In this document: positions 1 through 10,855 of the stretch, one piece after another
Position numbering within the stretch: position 1 is the first letter of the stretch
How the letters are laid out: the number at the start of each line of letters is the position of its first letter
Assembly (NCBI GenBank): GCA_000320545.1
Contig: ADNK01001093.1
Location: forward strand, 1-22,500
Source: Bigelowiella natans CCMP2755
Taxonomy: Eukaryota > Cercozoa > Chlorarachniophyceae
Length of the DNA: 22,500 bases
Direction: 5' to 3'
Notes under the pieces: model-generated
The model's input: the letters and a program-made list of their open reading frames with translations, nothing else
What the model was told of the DNA's origin: nothing
Database searches by the model: none
Translations under genes and position numbers: made by a program

Positions 1-228
1 GCTCACCGTTTTTCCTTTGCCGTTGGTATCGGACCTTCTCTCCTTCCCCCAGTTCAGCATCCTTGTCGGAAAGATGAAACGAATATAAAAAGGACATCGA
101 AGGGGTAGTTAGTGGTAGTGGTAGTGTTGTTGTTGTTGTTGTTGTGTAGATAGTAGTTGTCGAGCATTGCGAAGAGTCTCTCTCTACCATCCACTCCCTT
201 TTGATCGATACTTGTTGATTATACATAC

Positions 229-263
<35 letters not shown>

Positions 264-836
264 AATAGACTGTGATCCTTCTCCTTCCTCCCTACCCTCC
301 CCCCGCTTACCCTTACACACCATCCAGGTGCACTTGGAAATTGATGAAAGGACGATGGCCCCGATGAAGAGGTAGGAGAAGCTTACACGCTGTTCACTAG
401 GCGTGTACCCTATTGTGCATAGATATGTAATCTTTACCCCCCCCCACCCCCCCCCATCCCCCCACACACATATTCAAGTGCATATGTGTTTACTAATCTG
501 CTACGTTTCATTTGTGTCCTCCTTTCGGCCTTCTTTCTTCCTGCTGACAGGCACCATCTTAGACACCCGAAGGGCGGCTACACGCGACTACAAGGCATGC
601 CCATGCGCATAATGAGACCTTTTTTTGTGAATATAACCCCCCAGTTAACACCAACCGAACATGGCAAGCATCGTTCGGTTTCGCATCGACGTTTGCCTAC
701 CCCTCCCTCATCTCATTGTAGCCGAAAGATGAAGGCTAACGATAGTTGTAATACCTGTCCTGGTTGAGTGACGTCTGACTCCTCCTGCCTCCCCGACCAA
801 TTTTCCCCTCCTCCCCTTCCGCATTCCTCTCCTCAG
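1..836. other. Upstream region, possible 5' part of the ankyrin gene
   Basis: No secure exon could be fixed here. The first certain ankyrin exon (837) enters in phase 2, so coding sequence must lie upstream. One candidate exon is 328-371 (acceptor CAG, donor GTAGGAG), which reads VHLEIDERTMAPMK and ends in phase 2, as required. Another is a stretch after the acceptor at 549-550, in the reading HPKGGYTRLQG. It is only weakly ankyrin-like, and its best donor (627) leaves in phase 0, which does not fit. The rest is low-complexity DNA: GTT repeats near 124-146, TA/TG repeats at 229-264 and C-runs at 437-463. The true start codon may lie here or before the window. Confidence 0.4.
229..264. repeat. 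(TA)n(TG)n microsatellite
   Basis: About 13 TA units run directly into TG units, upstream of the first secure exon. Confidence 0.9.
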
Positions 837-1441
837 CGCCGATGGGCGCAACGACGCCCTGTATCGACATCAAGATAACACACTGCCCGCCCTTCGAGAC
901 GCTCAAGGTAGCATGGAGGGGGAGAGAATACGGAAGGAGTGAAGGAAAGGGGGGGGGGTGGGAGGCGGGGAACGAAAGACGATGGTGGTGGTGGTGGCGG
1001 TGACCGACGACGACGCACTCTGTGCTGACTCTCATGTTTCATCGATTATCACTAGGAGATGAACCTGGTGGAAAGCTCTATTATGCTCTCCTCACGTAAG
1101 AATAGTAGGAAGAGTAGTTTGTGGTGGTGATAGTGATGGCTTGCAGCAGCAATAGCAGCAGCAGTAGTAGAAGTGGTAGTAGTAATAGCAAAATATACAT
1201 GACGACGACGTCGTATCCTGCTCCTCCTCCTCTTTCTCCTCATCATCATCTTTATGGTTCTCCTCCTCTTCCTTATCATCATCATCAACAACAACAGCAA
1301 CAACAGCAATAACAACAACACCAGTATCGTCATTTGGCTACAACTACCACTTATCTTCTTGACCTCACATGGCGTTGTCTTCTGATCGTCCATCATTTGC
1401 TGCCAAAGAATGGCGAATAATGCCAAATCACTTGTGGAAGG

Positions 1442-1474
<33 letters not shown>

Positions 1475-1781
1475 CTTGGTGGCTGCAGTTAATGAAACTA
1501 TTTTCTGTATTCAGGCACGTGTTTACACTTCGCAGCGACCGCAGGAGACCCGAAGGTAGTCAGCTTCCTCCTCCCTCTTCTTTTTCTTTTTCTTCTTCTT
1601 CTCCTTCTTCTTCTTCTCCTTCTTCTTCTTCTCCTTCTTCTTCTTCTTCTCGTCTTCGTCTGCGTTGTAGGGAGAGAAGCAGTACGAATTGCTGCTGGAG
1701 AGGGGGGGGTGACCTAGGGAGATCTTGTTTCTTTTGTCAAATATATATAGATATAATCACGTAGCCCGAGTGTATTATAAG

Positions 1782-1817
<36 letters not shown>

Positions 1818-2166
1818 GCAGGACAATATATATATATATATATATATATAAATATTTGTGTGTGTGTGTGTATCAATAGGTGCTGCAACGAATTTTGGAG
1901 GGCACAGGTACTATTGAATGGGAAAACAGTTCTCTGTCGCCGCCCTGATGGAGACAGGAGGGGGGGGGGGGGGGGAGGGAGAGAATGCGAGAGAGGAAAA
2001 GCGGGAGGAGGCAAAGTTGTGACTTTCTCTCGTTATCCGATTTGTGGTGACTGGCATATGCATGTGCGTATGTATGGATGTATGCATGCAATATGTAGCG
2101 GAGAAGATCAATGAGCAGGATGATGATGGAACTACAGCCCTGCATATTGCGGTACTATTATTTATT

Positions 2167-2197
<31 letters not shown>

Positions 2198-2486
2198 CAG
2201 TGGGAATGTTAAGAGCGACTGCGAGCAGACTTGCCGTCCACTACTCTTTTGTATTATCATATCGTCTTCGTCATCGTCGTCATCATTATCATGTGTACCT
2301 CTGGCAGTGCATACATGGGAATTTCCTCATATCACAACACCTCCTCGCCTCAAAGGCCGATCCGAACGTAAAGGTAGTCACGTCATTCATATCCTATGTA
2401 GCGAGAAAGCACGAATGCTATGGCGCTTCTTCGTGGTGATCCTCTGAATGAATTATCGGATGGATGGATGGATGATTGTGATACAG

Positions 2487-2526
<40 letters not shown>

Positions 2527-3355
2527 CGTCGTTACCATTTGTTAGGACAAAGATGGCCGGGTTGCTCTCCATTATTGTGCTGTGAGTTCCCCTCTTCCTC
2601 TCACCTTCCCATATGTCGTGTCTATCTCTCGATGCTCAGCTTACGTATTCGCTGCATTCCTCTTTCTACTTTTTCCTCGCCTCCTCCCCTCCCCTGCCCA
2701 TACTTTTATTCAATTCCATCCGAAATTGCTGTGCGTGGTTGCAAAGGCCGGCGGGTTTCATGGCATTATGGACGCGTTGTTAGCTTTATTTGCGAACGTC
2801 GACGTCAGGGACAACAACGGTGATAAAAAGAAGAATGAAAAGAAGAAGAGGGGAAGAAGGCGAGAGACGATGGGATTGGAAGAAACGTCGAGACCCAGCT
2901 GGTTTTTCCTTCCCAAGATCATATCAACTTCACTCACTACTATTGTAATCATGTATCTCATCATGTTGCTCCTTCTACTACTACTACTACTACTACTACT
3001 ACTATTCCACCGACAACAAACCAACATATAAAGGTTGGACGCCGCTGCACTATGCGGCCTACGCAGGCCGCGAAAAGGTAGTGACATGTGTGTTCGTGTG
3101 GGCGTTGCGGTGAAGCTGAGCTGGTCGACGATGGAGGAGGAAGGGGGAGGGGGAGGGGAGTATGGATGCTCGTGGTTTTGGGAAGATATCTTGCTGCTTT
3201 GTTAGATACTCGAGTTGCTGTTGAAAAGTGATGCTGAATCTGAAATCGAGAACACTGACGGAGGGTATGACAGCTACCTACCACCATATTCATTACCAAT
3301 CCAGCCCACAACGAAATGAAGGGCAGAGATGAACGTCATTCTCTCGAATCCTCCC

Positions 3356-3392
<37 letters not shown>

Positions 3393-3397
3393 CTCGC

Positions 3398-3445
<48 letters not shown>

Positions 3446-4113
3446 ATGTTACTTCCTTGGATTGATGATGTTGGCGCTCAGCGCGCGGGCCATCCATCTG
3501 GCGATAGAGAGAGGCCACCTGGAGTCAGTACGAGTGCTCACAAAGGTGTTGAAAGTGTAGGGGGGGAGGGGGGAGGGCACAAGGACAAGAAATGAATAGC
3601 AGTCGGCGTGTTTTATCCTCCGTGAGGGCTCTTGGCATATTAAATATTATCTTCGGTGCCTCCTTCTAAAGACCTACGTTTTGTAAACAACAATCAGTGG
3701 AAAGCGAGTGTGCTGTGTCGGGACGATGGGGGTGTGAGGCCGCTACATCTGGCTACATATAGGGGAAGGCACGAGGTGTTTACTTAATGAGCGTTTTATC
3801 TCCCGTATAAGTCACCGCTTTTCTCATCCTTATCTTCATAACAATCTTCTCATCCTTATCTTCATAACAGATGGTGCGGCTCTTGTTGAAAAACAACGCC
3901 AACGCCTGCGCAAAGGTATAATATCACGAAACCGATCATGGATGTTAAGTGTAACAGTAGTGGGTGGTGAGAAGACAAGAAGTGAATGTAAAGCCCCAAA
4001 ATCATCCCATTCCTCCACCGCCTCCTCTTGACTTTATGCTCGGGGTGTGAATTGCATTACTGAAGGATGGACGCTCGGATTTATGGACTCCGTAACTACT
4101 AACATACGATAAG

Positions 4114-4148
<35 letters not shown>

Positions 4149-7050
4149 CGTATTAAAATATAGAAAACAACAAATGAGGGAAATGCGTTTACAGCGGATA
4201 GGTGCATAGGTGGCGTGGGCAATAATCAACAAAGATCTATCATTAATAGTGTTGTCGGCTAAATCCCAGAAAGCGGGTCGTTTGCAGTTTGCACACGAAA
4301 CCGTTTAAATCGTTGATCTTCCTTCAAGAAGAGCGAATTTTTTTTAGATTTTTGGTCTCATTTGTCCTGTGGTACGGACGGATTGCCTCGTTTCTGATTC
4401 TAAATTTGTCGTGGATATCACCCATAAAGAAATCTAACCTTTGTTGCATTCTTGCATGTTCAGGCTGCATTATGCTGTGAGCCGACGTGACAAACAAATG
4501 GCGACCATACTGATGGTAATGCTGTTAAAGCGCGCGCGCGCGTATACACACACACAAACACACACAAATGTATATAAAATATATATATATATATATTTAT
4601 TTATTTATATATATATATATGCGCGCGTGTGTGCGTGTGTGTATCAATATATTTACCATTTTTGTCCGTATTTGATGCGTGCATAAGTGTGAGAACGGTA
4701 ACATTAAGAAGTAGTTGAGTAAATCGTAGATGTAAGAACTATCTCAGATCTGCTGGAGACCTGCCATTCGTTCCAACAACGCCGCTTCGCTTGATATGAT
4801 ACACTACTCAGGACCATGGGGACAACATCAACATTGCTGATCGGAGGGGCGCGCTGCCACTGCACTATGCTTGTAATAAATCTACCAAGAGTGTTTCTTT
4901 TCACGCAGTTCCAACAACTTCACAAATTCTCTCTCTTTCTCTCTCGCTCTTATTTAATTCCTCTTTCCGTGCGCGCGTCATGAATGTTCACATTACTTGC
5001 AAAATCGAGTAAAAGGATCAAGCCGTTAGCGCCCCGCAACAGCTCGGGCAACTATTCTATTGCCATACGCTGATATTCAAAGATACCAATTACCCATCCT
5101 CCTTCGGTGTGTTTGCTTGTAGGCAAGAATGGCGACTTTTCAATGACCAAGCTGCTTGTAACTCGAAAGGTATTAGTTAGATTTGAAAACACTTCGTCTT
5201 CACAAACGACATATTTGAAATGTTCAATCTCACCTCATCGTACTCGCAATTTTCCAGAGCAACGTGAACCACGGCGACCGCCTTGGTAAGGGCAAAATGA
5301 GCGGCAAGGGGGGGTGGGAAGGGATAGGAGGGAATATGAGATAGGCCTCTACTTATAAAATAGTGGAGATCAAGAAATTTCTCACACTGACGCCGTCCAA
5401 TATACGATAATAATAAAGAGCTTGCAATAACAATGCAGGCCGCACTCCGATGCACTTCGCAACAGTTTACGGTGAGAGATGAAATTTAATGAAAGGGGGA
5501 GGAGGGAGGGGGGATGGGAGTAATAGCCCATGGCAAATCAACAAAGGGTTAGAAATAGACACGAAAATTGTGAAGGAGGAATTCGGCTCATAGAACTGCC
5601 TCCCATGCCCCGTGGAGAAGACAACCAGATTTGATATGTGAGCGATTGTGGGCGTGGCTATTATCATGATTATAATTGTATGACATGTCAGGCCGTAGCG
5701 ACGTGCTTAGATTTCTTGTAGAGAGCAAAGGAGACGGCAATGCTCCCGACACGAGGCATTGGACGCCATTGACAGTTGAGTCATCATAGAGATTGGAAGA
5801 GATGCTTTTGAAACAGCTCGTCGGTGTTGTATTTACTACGAGCACCATTACGCATTCTCTCACGTGCGAAATATCATTGAAATTCACCACATGAAACTAA
5901 ATACAGGAGGCGGCTGGCCTTGGATTTGCGGATGGCGTGCGTATTTTAATGGAAATGAAGGCGGATCCAATAATACGCAACTACTTTGGTGCGACTGATC
6001 CTCCTCCTTTTCCTTGAATATCAATATGCCATCGCTGCTCTACCCAACAACCGATCATAATGGCGTCTGGCCCGTGCCTTCCCATCAATCTGAAATATCT
6101 GTACGATACTCTCACCACCAGGGATGAATGCGCTACATTGTGCGGCCTATTGGGGGCACCTGGAAGCAGCCAAGTTAATCGTCGAGAAGGGACCGCGGGG
6201 AATCATAGAAGTAATTCGTTTGTTATTAGGAGTCCTACTCCAACGATTAGAAGTACTATTAGTTTCGGCAACAGTGTATACGGAGGAAGGGGGAGGGGAG
6301 GGAGGAGGAGAACTATCAGTTTGGGCATCCCCTAGTGAGAAAACCTCTTTCCGACTCATTTTCATATTAAAGAAGAGCGCTGAATCTTCCATCCTCTCCT
6401 TACTGCCCTCACTCGATCTTGCAACAATCTTCAATATTCAGTCGCAGATAAAGGCCTCTCCAGGTGTCGGTTTCGGGTGTCCCATAGCGGCAGATCAATA
6501 CGATTCTAAGAGGAGCCATAGCGAAAACAACAGGAGTCGCATTGTATTAACCGCCCCCCACCCTCCTCTCCAATTTCTCAAATCACTAACTGCCCCTTGA
6601 GAGTGGGGAGAGTAAAGAGGAGGGCAGTAGAGGCTAATCTGTTTGCGTGAAATGGAAGAAGGCACACTAATTCAGTTTCCTATTATCTCCCCCCTCCCCC
6701 CCTCCCTCCTTACCACTTCGTATCTATTCACAAGGATTCGCAGCCACCCCTCAAAGATGGGCTGAAGCCTGTGGTAATTATTCGTATTAAGTACAATTCA
6801 AACGAGTAGCAGCCTGATCGTAGTCCGCTCTTTACTTCCGCAGGAGGTTGCTCTTCTAGGGGGTGCGAAGGAAATTTTCCAATACTTCGTTGACGCTGGG
6901 GCGAATGTAAGTATCTCTCACCTTTTTCGACTTAAATAATTGAGAAGATATACTAGCAGTGCAATGGGGATTGCAGTAGTGATATGACTGAGACTGTATG
7001 AACAGGTGGATTATGATGACATTCATGACCATGATTCAAAGCGCAGATAG
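837..7050 (+). CDS. Ankyrin-repeat protein, at least 24 small exons, 5' end incomplete
   Basis: Exons: 837-907, 1515-1555, 1880-1907, 2099-2151, 2308-2373, 2546-2581, 2747-2819, 3034-3077, 3206-3264, 3482-3545, 3698-3775, 3871-3915, 4066-4091, 4464-4515, 4812-4872, 5123-5169, 5258-5285, 5439-5471, 5692-5774, 5907-5988, 6122-6210, 6735-6773, 6844-6906, 7006-7050. All introns are GT-AG and all phases agree. The join gives about 434 residues and stops at TAG 7048-7050. It holds about 12 consecutive ankyrin repeats, with cores such as GTCLHFAATAGD, GTTALHIA, GWTPLHYAAYAGREK, GVRPLHLATYRGRHE, GALPLHYACKNGD, GRTPMHFATVYG and GMNALHCAAYWGH. The last repeat reads EVALLGGAKEIFQYFVDAGAN and is followed by a short charged tail. 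No other domain, signal peptide or membrane segment is visible in this part. Ankyrin repeats bind proteins; the partner cannot be read from sequence. Exons make up only about a fifth of the span. The N-terminus is missing, and individual splice sites are inferred from GT-AG, phase and repeat register. Confidence 0.85.
1274..1321. repeat. ATC/CAA/CAG trinucleotide tract
   Basis: Mixed ATC, CAA and CAG units inside the intron 908-1514. The same intron also holds a GTG tract near 980-1000. Confidence 0.85.
1442..1469. repeat. (TA)n microsatellite
   Basis: TA dinucleotide tract in the intron just before the exon at 1515. Confidence 0.9.
1577..1651 (+). repeat. (TTC/CTT)n microsatellite in ankyrin intron
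   Basis: Pyrimidine-only TTC/TCC tract just before the decoy exon acceptor, within the intron 1556-1879. It may act as a very long polypyrimidine tract. Confidence 0.9.
1671..1708 (+). other. Ankyrin-like decoy exon inside an intron
   Basis: After a good acceptor (…TTGTAG) this stretch reads GEKQYELLLERGG, which looks like the second helix of an ankyrin repeat. It cannot be joined in frame. The following G-run leads into a TGA at 1710-1712, and its only usable donor (GT at 1709) leaves in phase 2, while the next exon (1880) needs phase 0. Skipping it joins AGDPK directly to VLQRILEG and restores a perfect 33-residue repeat. I therefore treat it as intronic: a relic exon, a poison exon or chance. 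Confidence 0.4.
1786..1872. repeat. (TA)n, (TA)n, (TG)n compound microsatellite
   Basis: Two TA tracts (1786-1814 and 1826-1850) and a TG tract fill the end of the intron before the exon at 1880. Confidence 0.9.
1960..1975 (+). repeat. Poly-G run of 16
   Basis: Uninterrupted G homopolymer in the intron 1908-2098, on the coding strand. Confidence 0.9.
2172..2197. repeat. (GTA)n microsatellite
   Basis: GTA/AGT trinucleotide tract starting 20 bases into the intron 2152-2307. Every unit contains a GT, so it offers many decoy donors. Confidence 0.9.
2458..2524. repeat. (GGAT)n then (TG)n microsatellites
   Basis: A short GGAT tetranucleotide array (2458-2473) is followed by TG units (2492-2524), inside the intron 2374-2545. 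Confidence 0.9.
2975..3003. repeat. (CTA)n microsatellite
   Basis: CTA tract 30 bases before the acceptor of the exon at 3034. Confidence 0.9.
3359..3441. repeat. (TC)n(GC)n(TG)n compound microsatellite
   Basis: Three adjoining dinucleotide arrays (TC, then GC, then TG) in the intron 3265-3481. The alternating GC/TG part is a potential Z-DNA former. Confidence 0.95.
3821..3870 (+). repeat. 26-bp tandem duplication at a 3' splice site
   Basis: The segment TTCTCATCCTTATCTTCATA with its downstream ACA occurs twice head to tail (from 3821 and from 3847). The second copy ends in AACAG, the acceptor used for the exon at 3871. The first copy continues AACAATC, so it lacks the AG. Confidence 0.85.
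4113..4149. repeat. (CA)n microsatellite
   Basis: CA tract, interrupted once by an extra A, shortly after the donor of the exon 4066-4091. Confidence 0.9.
4530..4643. repeat. (GC)n/(CA)n/(TA)n/(GT)n compound microsatellite
   Basis: Alternating purine-pyrimidine DNA for over 100 bases, in the intron after the exon 4464-4515. Nothing coding is seen in it. Confidence 0.85.
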
Positions 7051-8279
7051 GAGACAAGAGTGCATTGCAAATTTTCAACGCATTCTACTAATACGGGTGT
7101 GTATCGACTTTGACTACAACTTGTACATCTTGTGGGGCAACCATAGTCATGCGATGCATTGCCAGCTCCAATTTTAGCATCAATTTGTGCGATTTGATTA
7201 GAGAATAGCAGCTAAATTTCTAGACTTACTTGTTTATTACACAACTTTCCTCAATTCCTGCATGTCGTCGCAGTGTTGAGTAGGCAGGGCAGCTGCACAA
7301 CAAGCACATTACAGCCTACACGTGTTTGTTGTGGGTGATTCCGCACGTTGTTGCGTTGTGGACCCAACTGCCCTTTCTGTGGCATCATGCAGAGCCGGTG
7401 TGAGAAATCCATGTAGTTCGTGACTCTCAAGTTTTGCAATTCCCCTCCACCCACAGTTCTGCAACTTGCAGTGGATCAAGAAATCCGACACGATCTAGCG
7501 ATCTCTGCGATACATGCAACAACTTGATCGATGAGCATGCGAGTGCATGATGTCGAACGATGATCGAACAACCAACGCAAGCGAGCATCGCTCTGTGCGC
7601 TGCGAGAGCTCAGTCGGTTGTGCAATCCGTTCGTGTGGGCGAACACACGACGCTGCTAGCTAGCCAACTAGCTGGCCGGTTGCGGCACCTAGCGTGAGCT
7701 TCCTGCACGGTCTGCGCCAGCGCGGTGTGGCACATGGACACAATCAGATGCAATGACATGCCAGCATGCATGCGTGCGTGCGGACACTGCATGGACGAAG
7801 CGGACATGCAGGTTCATGCACGTCATGCCCAGCAAATCGATGCACGGCACGCAAGCAGAGCCACACGCATGCAATGCCACGGCACGTGTCTTGTGTGTTG
7901 TGCAGACTAGCCACAAGTGTCCACAGAATGAGTGAATGAACGAACTTGTTGGTTTCACCGTTCGGCTCGAACCAAAAAAAATGATTCCTCTGATCCACAG
8001 ATTTATCGATGTATTTCTGCGCTGCGACATCATAAATTACAGCTGTCGCAGAGATCATGTGGAAGGGTTTTCGCAAATTTCATGCGAGGTTGAGCGGATT
8101 TCCCGCGTTTAAATCAATCGCTGCAGAAATTCTTTGTCGCAATGCAGGGATAAGCCTGATTTACTGCGATTATTTCTCCAAATAAAAAAATCCAATGCCT
8201 CATGAGAAATCAAATCTCAGCCCAACGCGATCTAACTTCCCATTGTTCACCCGTTTGTGGGACGTACACAGCAGAGACT
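7051..8279. other. Intergenic spacer between ankyrin and SH3 genes
   Basis: No gene could be supported. The first part (7051-7480) is plain sequence. The part 7500-7945 is rich in TGCA, GCATGC and CTAGCTAG words and shares motifs with 18084-18430 in the opposite orientation. The part 7950-8279 is AT-rich and lies just upstream of the SH3 gene start, so it probably contains that gene's promoter. No TATA box or other core element could be assigned. Confidence 0.6.
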
Positions 8280-9963
8280 ATGTCTTCCGCCGGGGCCAAG
8301 GCGCTCAATTACTGGAAGGAGATGGAAAAAAAGACTATGGGAGACGCTCCGAAATTCAATTTTAAGATCTCCAAGCGCCGAACGAACATGCTGAGGCGAA
8401 AATTCAAGCACAGCGGTACAAAGAAAGAAAAGGAGCCAGGTGATGGTCTGATCGTGCACCCCGCGCAACGATGCTCCTCATGTTGCATATTTCGTTTGAC
8501 AGTGAAACCGTCTCCAGGGGAAACGGCTAAGGAGATCAAAGTAGATGAGCCACCAAAGCCAAAGGTCGACAGCATGTCGTACATTCCACCACGCTCATGC
8601 CTGAATCAAAAGTGAATGTATTGCCATTTTATCACCTTTTGCTAGGATAAACCTGAACAAGATAAAAAAAAGATGGCTCCTGCTCTGGAAAAGGTCACTG
8701 AACAAGACCCTGCACTGGACAAGCAGGCCACTGCTGCTAATTCTACCGCAGGAACTGCTGCTGCTGCTGCTGCTGCCTCGGCGGCCACAACCACAGCTCA
8801 GGATAAAGAGGAAAGTACACCTTCAAAAGAGACAACCTCTAGCACTGCAATAGAGAAGACAGCTACAGAACCTACTAATAAGCATACGGAAGCAGCACAG
8901 CTACTCAAGGAATCCTCGAATAACGAAGCTGAGACTACAGGTGACGACGATGCACCAAAGGTTGAAATTCCGACAAACGACGAGACTGTGAACAAGACCG
9001 CTGAGGGAAAGAAGGGGGGGGGAGATGCTCCTAAGGAGCAGAAGCAGCAAGCTGAGGCAAAAGTAACCGCTCCGCAGGAACGCGCGATTGACCCCAACTT
9101 GGCCTCCACCCCTGTAGAGACTAGTACCGCTGCTGCTACTGCTGCTGCTGATACCAACGCTGAAGAGAAGAAAGAAGAGGAAAAGGAACCAGAGACTCCT
9201 TCGGACGAATGCCCCTTTCCGTGTGTTGTCAAGTACGACTTCTCTTCGGTGGAGGTGAGATGGAGGAGGAGTGTCAGATGCCAATTTGCCCTGTTGCGTG
9301 TTGTCGGTTATCAATTCTGGCATTTCCTCAGGAAACAGAGCTGTCCGTGAAATCAGGCGAATCCGTGATCATTCTGCAAATAAGCGAAACGGGATGGTAA
9401 GTAAGGACTACTTTTTATGCTGATGGTTCTCTGTGATGGCGTCATCGACTTCTGCATGCACATAGGTGCTTAGCTCAGAGGAGCGAAAGCGAGGAGGAGG
9501 GGTGGGTGCCAATGGACTACTTGGATAGGATTGAGGACGAGAAGCTGGAAAAGAAGACGATGGTCCTTTCTTTTGCTCATTCCACATGCGGTCAAAAAGT
9601 GTTAAATTTTACGTTGCTGTGTATTGCATATGTGTGTGCTCGTGCCCCTTCATGCGATGAAGGAGGAAAGCAAGGTCAACATTGCAGGGAAGGAGAAAGC
9701 TGCGACAGTAAGTACTCTAAAAATGATTGAAAGTGATGGCATCTTTCTCTGGGCGCTCATTCCCCGATGATTTAGCCTGCGAGAAATAATGCGAAAGGAA
9801 AACATCGGTTATTTTCGTAGCCAATCGTGGTGCATTTCATAGGTTATTTTGGTCCACAGATTATTTAAATAAAAAACGACTTGTGATTAAATGGTGGAGA
9901 GGAAAATTAGGGGAGGGGGGAGGGAGTTGGTACCTGCGATCACCTATGCATGCACGTTACAAA

Positions 9964-10002
<39 letters not shown>

Positions 10003-10821
10003 TGTGTAAGATGAGGTGGCATCTTGCTCAAAATATAACGTCAATATTTTTGGTCTTGTCAGCGTTCATCAATCTTTCTTTTATTATCACCACCATCACC
10101 ATATCACCATTGGCAATCGCCGATGACAAAAGCATCAGTCGTACTCACCCTCATCATCCATCACTAGCCCGACGAGCCCCAGCGCTCTAGCCCGTTGGGG
10201 GAGGAGAACCAGAAGCTGTTTGAGTATCTGACCACGTCAAAGCTGTTCCAAAAGGCACGCTCGCAGGGGGAGATGAAAGTGCAGATAGAGGACCTCCACC
10301 TCACGCTGGAGGCGGGTGGCGGGCTGAGCTCTACTCTTGCAATGATGCGGTAGTAGTAGTAGTAGCATTAGCAGTGGTAGTCGTAGTGATTGCAGTCGAA
10401 GCTTATCATCTGCGCACTACTCAGTATTATGCTGTCGGCTATAGTGCAGGGGGAAGTGGGTAGTTCTTCACAATGATGAACTGACCATCATTGCAGTCGT
10501 GAAAATTATTTAACACATCCATCATATATGGATTTATCTTGGATCAATAATAAAGTTAATAGTCAATCCAGTTTACACGTACCTACCATCCACCATCAAA
10601 CATCATCGTCGTCGTCATAATCGTCACCGTTATCATCATTTCCGAAATCTTACGTTCCCCCCTCATCAATCATATTCCGTAATAAGGTGGCTCGACATGA
10701 ATAAGTTCCAATTTCCTGATTTCTCATCCCTTCAGAACAAGGTGTTGGTAATCATGTAGGAAAGAATATATCGTTTCTTTCTATTTTCCTCCCTCCCTCC
10801 CCCCCAGCAACAACGAGACCG

Positions 10822-10855
<34 letters not shown>

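Noticed and set aside
1052-1426. Minus-strand frame with long Leu and Arg runs
   Set aside because: It is a translation of intronic trinucleotide repeats, not a transmembrane protein.
6448-6463. Possible 16-base exon (IKASP) in the ankyrin gene
   Set aside because: It leaves phase 1, but the next exon needs phase 0. Joining 6210 directly to 6735 gives the clean reading GIIE-DSQPPLKDGLKPV-EVALLGG.
7610-8076. Several overlapping open frames on both strands in the spacer before the SH3 gene
   Set aside because: They are Cys/His/Met-rich with no domain, caused by the TGCA-rich word composition of this block.
8798-9232. Open frames on the minus strand across the SH3-gene linker
   Set aside because: They are shadows of the Ala/Thr/Glu-rich coding exon, giving Ser/Val/Leu-rich low-complexity peptides.
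10279-10353. Continuation of the SH3-gene exon as VQIEDLHLTLEAGG
   Set aside because: It looks coding, but it ends in TAG at 10351-10353 and its only visible internal donor, after GCG-G at 10315, leaves phase 1. The next exon (10907) needs phase 0, so the donor at 10279 is preferred, with moderate certainty.
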